Assembly (NCBI GenBank): GCA_016702645.1 | Contig: JADJDP010000015.1 | Coordinates: forward strand, 57,059 to 121,058 | Origin: Flavobacteriales bacterium | GTDB lineage: Bacteria > Bacteroidota > Bacteroidia > Flavobacteriales_F > PHOS-HE28 | DNA length: 64,000 nucleotides | Direction: 5' to 3' | Shown: piece after piece, positions 51,691-61,157 of the stretch | Numbering within the stretch: position 1 is the stretch's first letter | How the letters are laid out: every line of letters begins with the position of its first letter | Notes under the pieces: generated by a model | What the model saw: the letters and a program-made list of their open reading frames with translations, nothing else | Databases searched by the model: none | Told to the model about the DNA's origin: nothing | Made by a program: the position numbers and the translations under genes

Positions 51691-54590
51691 TCAACGCTTG
51701 TCCAACTCGTAGATCAATTGCAGGTAGCCGAGGCGCCCCACGTAGGGCCCACCGAACACCGTGCGAACCTGGTTGTCGAACACGCGCTCCCAGCGTGGGC
51801 GGTTCGGTTCGGAGTCCTCGAACATGGGGCCGAAGCCGAAGAGGTTGCTCGCACCCAGCTTCACGGTCAGGTGTTGTCCCGGGAACTTCACGTTAACCTG
51901 CGCATCCACCATATCATAGGTGGGAATGGGACCGGTGAATTGCGGCGAGCCGGTGAAGGTGAAGCCCTCCACGTATTTCCAGTTGATACCGAAGCCGAGG
52001 TTGGGCTTGTCCGTGAAGGGTACGTTCAAGTCGTGTGCGGTGAAGCTGATGTTGAACTTGTTCAGCGGCGTGTTGAATGCGGGGATGATCGGATCGTCAT
52101 CACCCGTTACCAACTGGTTGTAACTGTAGTTCACAGCATAGGTGAGGTGCTTGCGGAAATAGCTCACGCCAAGGTTGGCACCTTGCGTGCGCACTCCACC
52201 GGTCGCGTTGGCCGAAAGGCGGTACGCTTGTAGGCCGCCCACGGGGAAGCCGTTCGTCTGGTCGAACTGCGCGCTCAGGCCGATGATATAGCCGATGAAG
52301 TCCGTGTACCAACTGGAGTACGCGCTGGCATCGATGTAGAACTTCTCCTTGTGTGTGCCGCGATAACCGACTTCGATCGTGCGCACTTGCTCAGGCCGTA
52401 GCCGGTCCACGTTGAAGTAGTCCAACTTGTCGAGGCCTTCCAGCAAGCTCGGTGAAGTGCGGTAAGCATTGAAGCTCTCAATGGTGACCAAGCTGTCCTT
52501 GCCGGCTTCGAACTGGCCATCCACGTTGCCCAATAGGATCGCGCGCCCCACGTTGTAGTAGAGGTATTGGTCGGCCAGCGTGGGATTGCGGATGGCACTG
52601 CTGAACGATACCCTGAACGTGCGGTCCTGCCGTGGCGTGTAAACGAAGGAGGCGGCGGGGGAGAACAGCGCATCGAAATTCTGGTTCTTGTCCATCCGCA
52701 CGGTCGCTGTCAATTTCAGCTTCTCCTCCATCAACTTCTTTTCAAGGCCCAGGTATACACCGAATTCACTGTTCTTGATGACCACATCGCCCGTATCGCG
52801 GAAGATCGTTCCCGCGCTGTTGGGCAGATATTGGCGGTAGCTGCCACCGACGATGACCTCACCGAAGGCAGGTTTGAACCGGTACTCACCCATGCCGTGC
52901 GCGAGCACGCTGCGATCGTAGAACAGCGAACCGCCTTCGGTGAAGCGTTTGCCACGGATCTCATCGAGCTTGTTGCTGAAGCGGTCCGTACCCACGATGT
53001 ACGCGGGGTCGAGATCGCTGTTGTCCAGTTGGGCAATGGAATCCACCACGTCCTGATGGAGTCCAGTGAACAACGCGTTGTTGTCCGCGATGTATTGTTG
53101 GATGTAGGCATCGTAGGCGCTCTGGGAGGTGATCCTGCGCCAGGGGCCTCCTGTATGGTTATGAAGCTGGGGTCGATCACATTGATGCGCGGCTTGATCC
53201 ACGTTTCCCAGAGCGTGTAGTACTCGTTGTTCCACTCTTGCGTGCTACCGCCTGCTTCCTGCAAGCGCACACCGGTGGTGAAGATGTCGTAGGTGTTGCC
53301 TGCGTCCTCGTGCGTTACGTAGCCGCGCAGGAACCAAGTACCCTCTTTGCGCACTTCCAGCCGGTGCTGGAAGAACTGCACGTTCTCCAGGCGGTATCGG
53401 TTCTCGCCCTGGTACACGGTGCTACCACGACTGTAGTTGCTGGCCGCGACCACCTCCACGCTGTCGGCCACTTTGTAGTGCAGGGAGACACCCGCCTTCA
53501 GATTGTCCGTGCCATAGTCCACCAGGTCGCTCTCCTTGTACCCAGGCCGCATGTACGTACCCAGGCCAGGGTAATTTATCCGTGAAAAGACATCCCGTGA
53601 GAAGTTGTTGTTCACCGTGGTGTTCTCGTCACCGTAGATGTTCACGCCATCGTACCGGCCCGGATTGCCCGCCACGGTGGGGGAGTTGCTGGTAGCGCTG
53701 TAGTCCTCGGCGAACCAGTCCGTGGCCTTCATCGCGCACAGGTTCAACTTGTAGGCGAAGCGGTCCTTGCCCGCGGAGTTCTTGAACACCTGCGCCCAGC
53801 GCACGGCGCCATCGAGCAGGTCGCGCTCACCCACTTTGGCCGTCACGCTCAGCCCGGGGAAGAGCCACGGGCTTTTGCTCGTCATGTTGATCACGCCGTT
53901 GAAGGCCCCCGGACCGTAGAACGCGGTGCTCGCACCGGCGATCACGTCCACCTTCATCACATCCAGGTCACTTGCACCGAGGAAATTGCCCAACGAGAAA
54001 TTGAGGCCAGGGCTCTGGTTGTCCACTCCATCGATCAGTTGCAGCGAGCGCACTGGACTGGTGCTGTTGAAGCCGCGTGTGTTGATGACCTTGAAGCCCA
54101 TGCTCGCGGCTGTCATGTCCACACCCTTCAAGGTACCGAGGCTCTCGTAGAAATCGCCGCTGGGTGCTTCGCGGATGGCGATCACATCCATGCTCTCCAC
54201 GGTAAGGGGTGCCTGCTTCTGCTTTTCGGTGATGCGGCTGCCCACCACATCGGCATCCTTCAGCAGCACTTGGTCCACGCCCAACTTCAGCCTCAACTCC
54301 TGATCGATGCTTTGCACCACCACCTCTTGTGTGGCGAAGCCCACGAAACTGACGATCAAGGTGTACGGCGGAAGTTCGTTCACCAACAGTTCAAAGCGGC
54401 CATCGATGTCGGCAATGGTGCGCACGGTGGTGCCTTTCAGCCCGACGTTGGCACCGGGCAATGTTTCACCGGTAACACCATCGGTGACAACGCCGCGCAA
54501 TTTGTATTGCTGCGCGTCGGCAACGAGCGCCAAGCAACAGGGCAGCACTACGCTCAATAGCGTGCGCAGGAAGGAGCGGGATGTCAGCAT
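51691..54590 (-). CDS. TonB-dependent receptor with carboxypeptidase-regulatory N-terminal domain (one frame break)
   Basis: The protein starts MLTSRSFLRTLLSVVLPCCLALVADAQ (signal). An N-terminal CarboxypepD_reg-like domain follows (YKLRGVVTDGVTGETLPGANVGLKGT), then the plug: EAPSGDFYESLGTLKGVDMTAASMGFKVINTRGFNSTSP, then IAGASTAFYGPGAFNGVINMTSKSPW. The rest is the 22-strand barrel, ending PYVGRLGYLQLIYELDKR. The frame breaks near 53138, within EAPGA/RRITSQSAYDA, joining two clean frames. Total is about 965 residues. It imports an unidentified ligand across the outer membrane using TonB energy. It is not paired with a SusD gene, so it belongs to the solitary receptor type. Confidence 0.92.
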
Positions 54591-54708
54591 GCCGGATGGA
54601 GCCGGACCAAGATAGGAGGGAGGATGGAACGGCAACGAAGCGCCTTCCATCGGATCCTTTTCCGCATGCGCGGATGGCGGCCACGGATGTTGCTAGCTCC
54701 GGGCTCCG

Positions 54709-54716
54709 CACCTTTA
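54709..54716 (+). promoter_or_regulatory. Putative -7 element before the MBL-fold gene
   Basis: CACCTTTA lies 5 bp before the ATG at 54721, another near-leaderless arrangement. Confidence 0.3.
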
Positions 54717-54720
54717 CGCC

Positions 54721-56151
54721 ATGTCCATCACTCTTACCAGCCACGGGGCTGCAGGCACCGTAACCGGCAGCAAGCACCTGCTCGAAGTAACACGCACCGA
54801 TGGGAGCACCACCCGAGTGCTCCTGGATTGCGGCATGTTCCAAGGTGAAGCGGTGTACAAGGCGAAGGGTGATCCGAACCGCCGCTTCGGTTTCGAACCC
54901 AAGGACATCGATGTGTTGGTGATGAGCCATGCGCACATCGATCACAGCGGTTTGGTACCACGCTTGGTGGCCGAGGGATTTACGGGTCCTATCTGGAGCA
55001 CACCCGCGACCCGCGACCTGTGCGCCATCATGCTGGCCGACAGTGCGCACATCCAGGAGTACGATTTCGCATTCGACCTGAAGCGTGCACGAAAGCGCGG
55101 CCGTGAGCCGGAGGAGCTGGAGCCGCTGTACACCGTGGATGATGTGCAGCCTGCCATGGCCCTGTTCCAAACCACGGAGTACGCTCAACCGGTGACCATC
55201 GCGCCGGGCATCACCCTCACCTACACCGATACGGGTCACATCCTTGGCAGCGCGGCCGTTCACCTTGCCATCGACGACGGGGAACGGGTGCTGCAGGTCA
55301 CCTTCACCGGGGATGTTGGCCGCTATGTGGACCGCTTGCTCCCGCAGCCAGCGGTATTCCGGCAAGCGGATGTCATCATTTGTGAAAGCACCGACGGCGA
55401 TCGTGATTACGCCGACATCGCCGAGGCAGAGGCGGAGTTGCTGCGCCATGTGGAGGAGGTGTGCGTACAGCGCGGAGGCCGGCTGATCATTCCGGCGTTC
55501 AGTATCGGCAAGACCCAGGAACTCCTCTATACCCTCAACACCCTCAGCAACGAGGGTCGGCTACCACGCATTCCCGTTTTCGTGGACAGCCCCTTGGCGA
55601 TCAGCGCCACCGACATCGTTCGGCATTACAGCAAACTGTTCAAGCCGGACGTGCAAGCGGAATTGGCCAAGGACCCCGATCTGTTCAACTTCCCCGGTGT
55701 TGAGTTCGTGCGCAGCCCCGATCGCAGCAAGCAGCTCAACAGCATGAAGAAACCCTTCATCGTGATCGCTGCCAGCGGTATGATGGAGGCAGGCCGCGTG
55801 CGACATCATTTGCGCAACTGCCTGCCCGATCCGGCCAATGGCGTGCTGGCCGTGGGCTTTTGCGCGCCCGGCACCTTGGGGGATGAGTTGCTTCGAGGGG
55901 CCAAGGAGGTGCGCATCTTCGGGGATCCGGTGGCCGTGAACGCCAGTGTGGACAAGATGGAGTTCTACAGCGCCCATGCCGATCGCGGTGAGCTGGTCCG
56001 CTATCTGGGTTGCCAGGATGCAGCCAAGGTGAAACGCGTTTTCCTGGTGCACGGCGTGGACCATTCCTTGCTGGCATTGAAGGAGCGTATGATGGGAGCG
56101 GGCTTCCGCGATATCGCCATTCCGAGGAAGGGCGAGCGGTTCGTGCTCTAG
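54721..56151 (+). CDS. MBL-fold/beta-CASP metallohydrolase, RNA-processing (CPSF-like) family
   Basis: A 476-residue protein. Metallo-beta-lactamase motif VLVMSHAHIDHSGLVPRL (HxHxDH), a later His in YTDTGHILGSAAVHLAI and Asp in VTFTGDVGRYVDRLL. The beta-CASP domain is RLIIPAFSIGKTQELLYTLN ... IPVFVDSPLAISATDI ... VIAASGMMEAGRVRHHL. The RMMBL end is KMEFYSAHADRGELVRYL and FLVHGVDHSLLALKERM. This complete set indicates a single-strand RNA nuclease of the CPSF73/RNase J-related class. It lies 51 bp upstream of mutL on the same strand. Confidence 0.93.
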   Translation: MSITLTSHGAAGTVTGSKHLLEVTRTDGSTTRVLLDCGMFQGEAVYKAKGDPNRRFGFEPKDIDVLVMSHAHIDHSGLVPRLVAEGFTGPIWSTPATRDLCAIMLADSAHIQEYDFAFDLKRARKRGREPEELEPLYTVDDVQPAMALFQTTEYAQPVTIAPGITLTYTDTGHILGSAAVHLAIDDGERVLQVTFTGDVGRYVDRLLPQPAVFRQADVIICESTDGDRDYADIAEAEAELLRHVEEVCVQRGGRLIIPAFSIGKTQELLYTLNTLSNEGRLPRIPVFVDSPLAISATDIVRHYSKLFKPDVQAELAKDPDLFNFPGVEFVRSPDRSKQLNSMKKPFIVIAASGMMEAGRVRHHLRNCLPDPANGVLAVGFCAPGTLGDELLRGAKEVRIFGDPVAVNASVDKMEFYSAHADRGELVRYLGCQDAAKVKRVFLVHGVDHSLLALKERMMGAGFRDIAIPRKGERFVL

Positions 56152-56186
56152 GCCCGATCGAACCGGGTACCGATCCAACGGCGACC

Positions 56187-56194
56187 GATCTTTG
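56187..56194 (+). promoter_or_regulatory. Putative -7 element for mutL
   Basis: GATCTTTG lies 8 bp before the mutL ATG at 56203, matching the TAnnTTTG-like pattern of the window. Confidence 0.4.
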
Positions 56195-56202
56195 CCCTCT
56201 GC

Positions 56203-58026
56203 ATGTCCGACATCATCCGGCTCCTTCCCGACCACGTGGCCAACCAGATCGCCGCGGGCGAAGTGGTGCAGCGTCCCGCCAGTGTGGTGAAGGAACTCTT
56301 GGAGAACAGCGTGGACGCCGGTGCAACGCAGATCACCTTGGTGGTGAAGGATGCGGGCCGCACGCTGATCCAGGTAACGGACGACGGCAAGGGCATGAGC
56401 CCAACCGACGCGCGCTTGAGCTTCGAGCGCCACGCCACCAGCAAGATCCGCCAGGCCGATGATCTCGCAGCGATCACCACGAAGGGCTTTCGCGGTGAAG
56501 CGCTCGCGAGCATAGCGGCCATCGCGCAGGTGGAATTGAAGACCCGCGAGCACGATCAAGAGTTGGGTACGCGTGTGCTCATCGAAGGCAGTCGCGTGAA
56601 AGTGCAGGAAGCGTTCGCTGGTCCGGTGGGAAGTACCCTATCGGTGCGCAGCCTCTTCTTCAATACACCCGCACGCCGCCAGTTCCTCAAGAGCGATACG
56701 GTGGAATTGAAGCACGTGCTCGATGAGTTCCATCGCATCGCGCTCGCGCATCCTGACATCGCTTTCCGTCTGGTAAGCAACGAGCATGAGGAGTTCAACC
56801 TCGCTCCCGGCAATCCCGGTTCGGGGACCGGGACAGGTTTACGTCAACGCATCGTCGGACTCTTCGGCCGCAAGTACGATGAGCGGTTGGTTCCGGTGGA
56901 TGAGAGCACCGAGATCGTGCGCGTGACGGGCTTCGTGGGCAAACCGGAATTCGCGAAGCGCTCGCGCGGTGAGCAATACTTCTTCGTCAACCGCCGCTAC
57001 ATCCGCAGCAACTACCTGGAGCATGCCTTGCGCAAGGCCTACGATGAGCTGGTGACGCGCGACCACTTCCCCAGTTGGTTCCTCTTCATCGATCTGGATC
57101 CCGCGCAGATCGATATCAACATCCACCCGACGAAGACGGAGATCAAATTCCGTGATGATCGTGTGGTCTACGCCATTGTGCATGCAGCTGTGCGGCGAGC
57201 GCTCGGTCGTTTCAACATCGTGCCCAGCCTGGATTTCGAACCGGAGCCCGCGATGATCGCCGCGTCGAACGCAAGCAACGATCGCTCGGTACCCAACTGG
57301 CGTCCGCAGGACCTTGGAGCGTTCACCGCTCCACCGCGCCCGAGCCCCGAGGGTTGGCAGAAGCTCTTCGACATGGGCATGGCCACGCCGGTGGAGGAGG
57401 TGCCCGAACCCGCGATGGCGCCCACCATCATGCCCTCGCGCGAGATCGATGAGCAGGTGGGTGAACGTCCGCTTTTCCAGTTGCACTCCACGTACATCGT
57501 GGCACAGGTTCGCAGCGGTGTGCTGGTGGTGGACCAACAACGGGCGCACGAACGCATCCTCTACGAGCGCAACCTGAAACTGCTCGATCAAGGTGCAGGT
57601 TCGAGCCAGACGGAACTCTTCCCGCGGCACCTGGAACTGAATGCCACCGACCACACCCTACTATCGGGCATCCTTCCTGAGTTGCGCAGCATGGGCTTCG
57701 ATCTCGAATTCTTCGGTGGTCGCACGGTACAAGTGAACGGCATGCCTGCCGAAGCCACCGACGAGGATCCTGCACGACTGCTGGAACAATTGCTGGAACA
57801 GGTGAAGGCCGACGGTAGCGCCCTGCGCAACGAACGGCACCAAGTGCTGGCGCGGAGCATGGCGCGCAGCATGGCCATCCGTCCGGGCCGCGCATTGAGC
57901 ACCACCGAGATGCACGACCTCATCGATCGGCTCTTTGCTTGCGAGGTCCCCATGCGCACGCCAGCGGGCAAGCCGGTGCTCGTTACCTACACCTTGGACG
58001 AACTCAACGAACGCTTCGAACGCTGA
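56203..58026 (+). CDS. mutL: DNA mismatch repair endonuclease MutL
   Basis: A 607-residue GHKL ATPase. N-terminal motifs: IAAGEVVQRPASVVKELLENSVDAGA (motif I), TDDGKGMSPTDARLSFERHATSKI (motif II), FRGEALASIAAIAQVELKTR and GPVGSTLSVRSLFFNTPARRQFL. INIHPTKTEIKFRDDR precedes the C-terminal domain, where VDQQRAHERILYE replaces the canonical DQHAxxER yet keeps the spacing of the endonuclease metal site. The end is CEVPMRTPAGKPVLVTYTLDEL. It works with MutS to nick the new strand. The stop overlaps the following rhomboid start (TGATG). Confidence 0.97.
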   Translation: MSDIIRLLPDHVANQIAAGEVVQRPASVVKELLENSVDAGATQITLVVKDAGRTLIQVTDDGKGMSPTDARLSFERHATSKIRQADDLAAITTKGFRGEALASIAAIAQVELKTREHDQELGTRVLIEGSRVKVQEAFAGPVGSTLSVRSLFFNTPARRQFLKSDTVELKHVLDEFHRIALAHPDIAFRLVSNEHEEFNLAPGNPGSGTGTGLRQRIVGLFGRKYDERLVPVDESTEIVRVTGFVGKPEFAKRSRGEQYFFVNRRYIRSNYLEHALRKAYDELVTRDHFPSWFLFIDLDPAQIDINIHPTKTEIKFRDDRVVYAIVHAAVRRALGRFNIVPSLDFEPEPAMIAASNASNDRSVPNWRPQDLGAFTAPPRPSPEGWQKLFDMGMATPVEEVPEPAMAPTIMPSREIDEQVGERPLFQLHSTYIVAQVRSGVLVVDQQRAHERILYERNLKLLDQGAGSSQTELFPRHLELNATDHTLLSGILPELRSMGFDLEFFGGRTVQVNGMPAEATDEDPARLLEQLLEQVKADGSALRNERHQVLARSMARSMAIRPGRALSTTEMHDLIDRLFACEVPMRTPAGKPVLVTYTLDELNERFER

Positions 58027-58796
58027 TGCGATACGGTACCGGACCGCTGGCGAACACGCCCACCGTGGTGAAGAACCTGGTGATCATCAACGCGCTCATG
58101 CTCCTGATAAAGGTCATGGGCGACGGCCAACTACTGGGGTATGACCTGGACGAAGTGCTGGGTATGCACTACATCGGATCCCCGGAGTTCAAACCGTGGC
58201 AATTGGTCACGTACATGTTCATGCACGGGAACTTCTGGCACCTGCTGTCGAACATGTTCGGTCTCTTTTTCCTGGGGTCGATGCTGGAGTACCGCTGGGG
58301 TTCCAAGCGGTTCCTCACGTACTACATGATCTGCGGTGTTGGCGCGGCGGTGCTGAACATGGGTGTTCAGGCGTGGGAGTATTCGCAGATCGCAGCGTAC
58401 CTGGACCCGAAGGACATTGCCCAGTTCAAGTTGCGGGGCTTCGAATGGATCAACGAGAATTTCACCACCATCGAGGAGGTGGATCCCGGATGGATCAAGT
58501 TGGCCCAGTTGTTCTACACACCCATGGTGGGTGCTTCCGGTGCGGTCTTCGGTATCCTCATCGCCTTCGGGATGCTGTACCCCAATACCGAGTTGATGAT
58601 CTTTCCGCTGCCCATCCCCATCAAGGCGAAGTATTTCGTGCTGCTCTACGGTGGTTACGAACTCTACGCAGGGTACGCTAGCTACGCCGGCTTGCCGGGA
58701 GGCGGTGGCAACGTGGCGCATTTCGCGCACATCGGCGGCTTGGTCGTGGGTTTCATCACGGTCATGATCTGGAAACGCCGTTTACCACATACCTAG
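58026..58796 (+). CDS. Rhomboid-family intramembrane serine protease
   Basis: A 256-residue protein with six helices. The catalytic Ser is in VGASGAVFGILIAFG (GxSG), the His in HFAHIGGLVVGF, and the N-terminal WQLVTYMFMHGNFWHLLSNMFGLFFLG carries the conserved HG-xx-H-x-x-N set. An insertion of about 35 residues lies between helices (KDIAQFKLRGFEWINENF). Translation is coupled to mutL by a 1-bp overlap of TGA and ATG. It cleaves membrane-spanning segments within the bilayer; substrate unknown. Confidence 0.93.
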   Translation: MRYGTGPLANTPTVVKNLVIINALMLLIKVMGDGQLLGYDLDEVLGMHYIGSPEFKPWQLVTYMFMHGNFWHLLSNMFGLFFLGSMLEYRWGSKRFLTYYMICGVGAAVLNMGVQAWEYSQIAAYLDPKDIAQFKLRGFEWINENFTTIEEVDPGWIKLAQLFYTPMVGASGAVFGILIAFGMLYPNTELMIFPLPIPIKAKYFVLLYGGYELYAGYASYAGLPGGGGNVAHFAHIGGLVVGFITVMIWKRRLPHT

Positions 58797-58829
58797 GGAT
58801 GCACCTTCTGCGTCTATAAGTAGGAAGCG

Positions 58830-58837
58830 GATCTTTG
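58830..58837 (+). promoter_or_regulatory. Putative -7 element for the second rhomboid gene
   Basis: GATCTTTG lies 4 bp before the ATG at 58842. The upstream CTATAAGTAGG is AT-richer than the surroundings. Confidence 0.35.
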
Positions 58838-58841
58838 TACC

Positions 58842-59753
58842 ATGCTCGACGAGTTCAAGCGGCAATGGCGAAGCGGCAGTGTGGTGATCCGCCTGATCCT
58901 CATCAACGTGGCCGTGTTCCTGGCACTTGTGGCCACCTACCTGCTCATGTTGATCGCAGCGGGCAGCGGACCATTGGCCGAAGCAATGCGCGACTTCTAC
59001 GTGATGCAGTGGCTGCGCAGCACCGCCGATCTGCATCTGCTGATGTCCCGCCCGTGGACGGTGATCACCTACATGTTCACCCACACCGGTGTTTGGCACC
59101 TGTTCTGGAACATGCTGCTGCTCTATTTCGGGGGAAGGTTGTTCGAGGACCTGCTCGGAGGGAGGCGCCTGCTCGGCAACTATCTGCTCGGTGGATTGAG
59201 CGGCTTCGCGCTGTACGCGGTCCTTTCCAACCTGATGCCAGGCCTCAATGGTGGCGCTGCTGGATCGGCCATCCTTGGTGCATCGGCCGGAGTGATCAGC
59301 GTGTTCGTGGGGATCGCGGCCTATCAACCGCACATGCTGGTGAACGTGATCATCATCGGTCCGGTGAAGCTCATGTACGTGGCGGCCATCTTCGTGCTGC
59401 TCGATTTCGTGGGCATCGGCAGTGGTGATGGTGTTGCGCACGAAGCGCACATCGGGGGCGCGCTCTACGGCTTGCTCGCGGCGCAGCAACTCCGGCGCGG
59501 CAACGATTGGTCGCTCGGTTTCGTGAACGTGCTGGACAAGGCCTTCGGGTTCTTGCGGGGAAAGCGTGGGCCGCGCATGCGGGTGGAGAAATCCTTCTCA
59601 CGCGCTGCACGGAAAAGCGATACCGACTTCAATGCTGCGAAGAAGAACAAGCAGGCCAAGGTGGACGCCATCCTGGACAAGATCTCGCGCAGCGGCTATG
59701 ATAGTTTGAGCAAGGAGGAGAAGGATTTTCTTTTCAAGGCGGGGAATGGATGA
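58842..59753 (+). CDS. Rhomboid-family protease with C-terminal extension
   Basis: A 303-residue protein. The rhomboid core runs to about residue 220: RPWTVITYMFTHTGVWHLFWNMLLLYFGG, LGASAGVISVFVGIAAYQP (catalytic Ser in GASAG) and HEAHIGGALYGLL (catalytic His). It is followed by a basic cytoplasmic tail ending AKVDAILDKISRSGYDSLSKEEKDFLFKAG, the conserved DUF6576-like SGYxSLSxEEKxFL motif of Bacteroidota rhomboids. It is a paralogue of the preceding gene, 45 bp after it. Confidence 0.92.
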   Translation: MLDEFKRQWRSGSVVIRLILINVAVFLALVATYLLMLIAAGSGPLAEAMRDFYVMQWLRSTADLHLLMSRPWTVITYMFTHTGVWHLFWNMLLLYFGGRLFEDLLGGRRLLGNYLLGGLSGFALYAVLSNLMPGLNGGAAGSAILGASAGVISVFVGIAAYQPHMLVNVIIIGPVKLMYVAAIFVLLDFVGIGSGDGVAHEAHIGGALYGLLAAQQLRRGNDWSLGFVNVLDKAFGFLRGKRGPRMRVEKSFSRAARKSDTDFNAAKKNKQAKVDAILDKISRSGYDSLSKEEKDFLFKAGNG

Positions 59754-59763
59754 GGGGATCATT

Positions 59764-59871
59764 GTCACCCTGAGCCTGTCGAAGGGTGATGCCGAGGTCA
59801 TGGTTCGACAGGCTCACCATGACATATCCCGGTTGGCTCACCATGACAGATCCCAGTGGGCTCACCATGAC
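59764..59871 (+). repeat. Paired palindrome plus trailing B fragments
   Basis: A (59764-59790) has stem GTCACCCT / AGGGTGAT and loop GAGCCTGTCGA. B (59797-59823) has stem GTCATGGT / ACCATGAC and loop TCGACAGGCTC. Two B right halves (GGCTCACCATGAC) follow at 59835 and 59859. Loop variants in A and B match each other, as at 6469. Confidence 0.9.
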
Positions 59872-59915
59872 AATTCGTTCTCTGCTTTGAACATCGACAG
59901 TAGCATTCGTGCACG

Positions 59916-61052
59916 ATGAACACCGGATCCACTGACCAGCCCCGCAAGCGCCCTTCGCGCTGGCACCGGCCCTTGTGGTGGGTGAACGTGGTGGCGGTGT
60001 TGGTCCTGCTCCTGACCTACCTGGCTCCGCGCGTGAGCCCCACCACCGCATGGCCGCTGGCGGTGTTGGCCTTCAGTTTCCCTTACCAGTTGATGGTGCA
60101 TGCGCTGCTGCTGGCGTGGTGGGCCTTCTTCCGCCGCAAGCGCATGTTGCTTTCCGGCATCGCGTTGTTGCTGGGCATCGGCCATGTGGGGAACGCGGTG
60201 CAGTTCTTTGGTAGCTCCGAACCGGATGACGATGTGAAGGGGACGCCGGTGAAGTTGATGTCGTACAACGTCCGCCTCTTCGACCTGTACAATTGGGCCG
60301 GCAACAAGCGCACGCGCAACGCCATCTTCGAGCAGTTCAAGCGCGAGGATGCGGACATCCTTTGTCTGCAGGAGTTCTTCCAGAGCAACGACAAGCGCTA
60401 CTTCCGCACGCGCGATGCGCTGCTGCGGGAATTCCGGTACACCGGCGTGAACGAGCGCTACTCGCTCAACGCACGTTTCGATCAGCACTTCGGCATCGCC
60501 ACCTTCAGCGTGCATCCCATCGTGGGCAGGGGTCATGTGCCGTTCAAGCGCAAGACCAACAACATGTGCATCTGGACGGACATTGCCGTGAAGAAGGACA
60601 CCTTGCGCGTGTACAATGCGCACCTGGCGAGCTACCACTTCGGAGATGCCGATTACAAGTTCATCGCCGATCTGGACGGCGATACCAAGGCCGATTCGCT
60701 CAAGAGCGGCGGTTGGCGCATTCTCATGCGCGTGAAGGAAGGTGCCATCCACCGCGCCGAGGAGGTGAAAGCCATCGCTGAGCACATGCGCACGAGTCCG
60801 CACCCCGTTGTTTTCTGCGGCGACATCAACGACGTGCCCATGAGCTACGCCTACCACGTGCTCCGTGGTGATATGGACGATGCCTTCGTGGAAAGCGGGC
60901 GCGGTTTGGGCGGCACCTACCTGGGCAAATTGCCCAAGCTGCGCATCGATCACATCCTGCACGACCCGGCCATCGCAAGCTGGGACTTCCATGTGCTGCC
61001 GGAGGAGTTGAGCGACCACAGTGCCATCGCGACCACCATCGCCGTGCGCTGA
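59916..61052 (+). CDS. Endonuclease/exonuclease/phosphatase (EEP) family membrane protein
   Basis: A 378-residue protein. Three N-terminal helices (WWVNVVAVLVLLLTYLAPRV, AVLAFSFPYQLMVHALLLAWW, MLLSGIALLLGIGHVGNAV) precede the DNase I-like domain: KLMSYNVRLFDLYN, ADILCLQEFF, VYNAHLASYHFGDADY, VVFCGDINDVPMSYAY and the final LRIDHILHDP ... ELSDHSAIATTIAV. All catalytic motifs (N, E, D-x-N, D-H, SDH) are present. This protein follows the two rhomboids in many Bacteroidota. It probably acts as a phosphodiesterase at the membrane; the substrate is unknown. Confidence 0.92.
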   Translation: MNTGSTDQPRKRPSRWHRPLWWVNVVAVLVLLLTYLAPRVSPTTAWPLAVLAFSFPYQLMVHALLLAWWAFFRRKRMLLSGIALLLGIGHVGNAVQFFGSSEPDDDVKGTPVKLMSYNVRLFDLYNWAGNKRTRNAIFEQFKREDADILCLQEFFQSNDKRYFRTRDALLREFRYTGVNERYSLNARFDQHFGIATFSVHPIVGRGHVPFKRKTNNMCIWTDIAVKKDTLRVYNAHLASYHFGDADYKFIADLDGDTKADSLKSGGWRILMRVKEGAIHRAEEVKAIAEHMRTSPHPVVFCGDINDVPMSYAYHVLRGDMDDAFVESGRGLGGTYLGKLPKLRIDHILHDPAIASWDFHVLPEELSDHSAIATTIAVR

Positions 61053-61157
61053 ACGCTCGATGGCCCGATCGAACCGATCGTTCCCTGCCGTGTACTTCCA
61101 CGTGCAATAGCCTGCCTGCACGCAACGTTCCGATCACGCCACCAAACCAACCCTTCC

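Noticed and set aside
54466..55449. 327-codon minus-strand frame
   Set aside because: Antisense shadow of the MBL-fold gene and leader of the TonB receptor; no protein-like pattern.
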